From Gyrodactylus bullatarudis (taxonomy: Eukaryota; Platyhelminthes; Monogenea; Gyrodactylidea; Gyrodactylidae), in contig SSNU01000173.1 of the NCBI GenBank assembly GCA_012064415.1, forward strand, positions 271,882-331,635: 59,754 nt of DNA, read 5' to 3'. Positions within the stretch are counted from its first letter, which is position 1, and every line of letters begins with the position of its first letter. The notes beneath the pieces are model-generated. The model did not search any database, had not been told where the DNA came from, and saw nothing but the letters and a program-made list of their open reading frames with translations. Shown here piece after piece: positions 59,665 through 59,754 of this stretch. A program made the translations under genes and the position numbers.

Positions 59665-59754
59665 TTTTATTTAATTCTAACCAACTTACGAAGATGTCTG
59701 CTAAAAGAGGACTAAGAGGTGAACCCATAGCTATTCCATCTTTCTGGATGAATA
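59665..59754 (-). pseudogene. Penelope-like reverse transcriptase fragment, running off the edge
   Basis: From the right edge the minus strand reads FIQKDGIAMGSPLSPLLADI, F, then VSWLELNKMSETIN. DG-x-A-MGSPLSP-x-L-A-D-I-F is the diagnostic palm motif of Penelope-like reverse transcriptases. The catalytic DD motif expected downstream is not recognisable. A GTAAGT lies exactly after ADIF, which may be chance. The rest is outside the window. Confidence 0.72.

Larger units (their letters stand above)
47173..59754. other. 12.6-kb 5' region without recognised exons
   Basis: Presumably a large 5' intron and possibly the upstream flank of the receptor gene. I searched the minus strand for Ig-type or signal-peptide exons next to good donors and found none. 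Elements inside are listed separately; the remaining sequence is AT-rich and unremarkable. Confidence 0.5.

Noticed and set aside
1..59754. CRISPR array, bacterial operon or phage origin
   Set aside because: Spliced exons, animal receptor domains and eukaryotic transposons rule this out; no spaced direct repeats were seen.

Overview
The window is animal genomic DNA, strongly AT-rich and non-operonic. It holds most of one large minus-strand gene split into exons with canonical GT/AG junctions, and introns packed with decayed transposons. Exons were assembled by hand from splice signals and codon phase; all 19 internal junctions keep the reading frame. The mix of element types (Penelope-like, LINE, hAT-, Mutator-, Tc1/mariner- and piggyBac-like) fits an arthropod. 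A parasitic copepod such as a sea louse is my guess from general impression only and was not tested.

Main gene (3055-47172, minus strand): a LAR-type receptor protein tyrosine phosphatase, 20 exons and about 2,157 residues visible. From the amino end: two immunoglobulin domains (exons at 46669 and 42134), about nine fibronectin III-type modules (35340 down to about 9400), one transmembrane helix and a long juxtamembrane region (exon 8741-9754), then tandem phosphatase domains D1 (8677-5945) and D2 (5945-3055). The first exon or exons (signal peptide and, by comparison with LAR, a first Ig domain) are not found and probably lie beyond the right edge. Both phosphatase domains keep Cys-X5-Arg, but D1 has lost the WPD aspartate (WPM) and the Q-loop glutamine, while D2 has an aspartate at that place (WSD). 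This reverses the usual division of labour between D1 and D2 and suggests a diverged paralogue.

Left edge (1-3054): a Penelope-like reverse transcriptase relic joined to a hAT-like end, a hAT-like MITE (312-717), one exon of an unidentified two-helix membrane protein on the minus strand (1448-1993, continuing off the window), and the 3' flank of the receptor gene.

Introns (3550-46668): a hAT-like MITE (13202-13437); a 171-bp inverted-repeat unit carrying a hammerhead-ribozyme-like motif (20017-20187) with a decayed relative at 4476-4597; a LINE 3' end (26755-27560); an inverted-repeat element (28087-28404); a Tc1/mariner element with a dead transposase and TA flanks (33406-34263); a Penelope-like GIY-YIG endonuclease ORF (36198-37100); a Mutator-like MITE (43381-43597); and a Mutator-like deletion derivative with roughly 245-bp terminal repeats and a transposase remnant (44892-45797).

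Right flank (47173-59754): no exons recognised. It contains an apparently perfect 719-bp inverted repeat (50187-51698), a piggyBac-like MITE with TTAA flanks (52565-52911), an integrase-type pseudogene (54435-54824), a LINE reverse transcriptase relic (55500-55810), a second LINE 3' end (58205-58300) and a Penelope-like reverse transcriptase fragment running off the edge (59665-59754).
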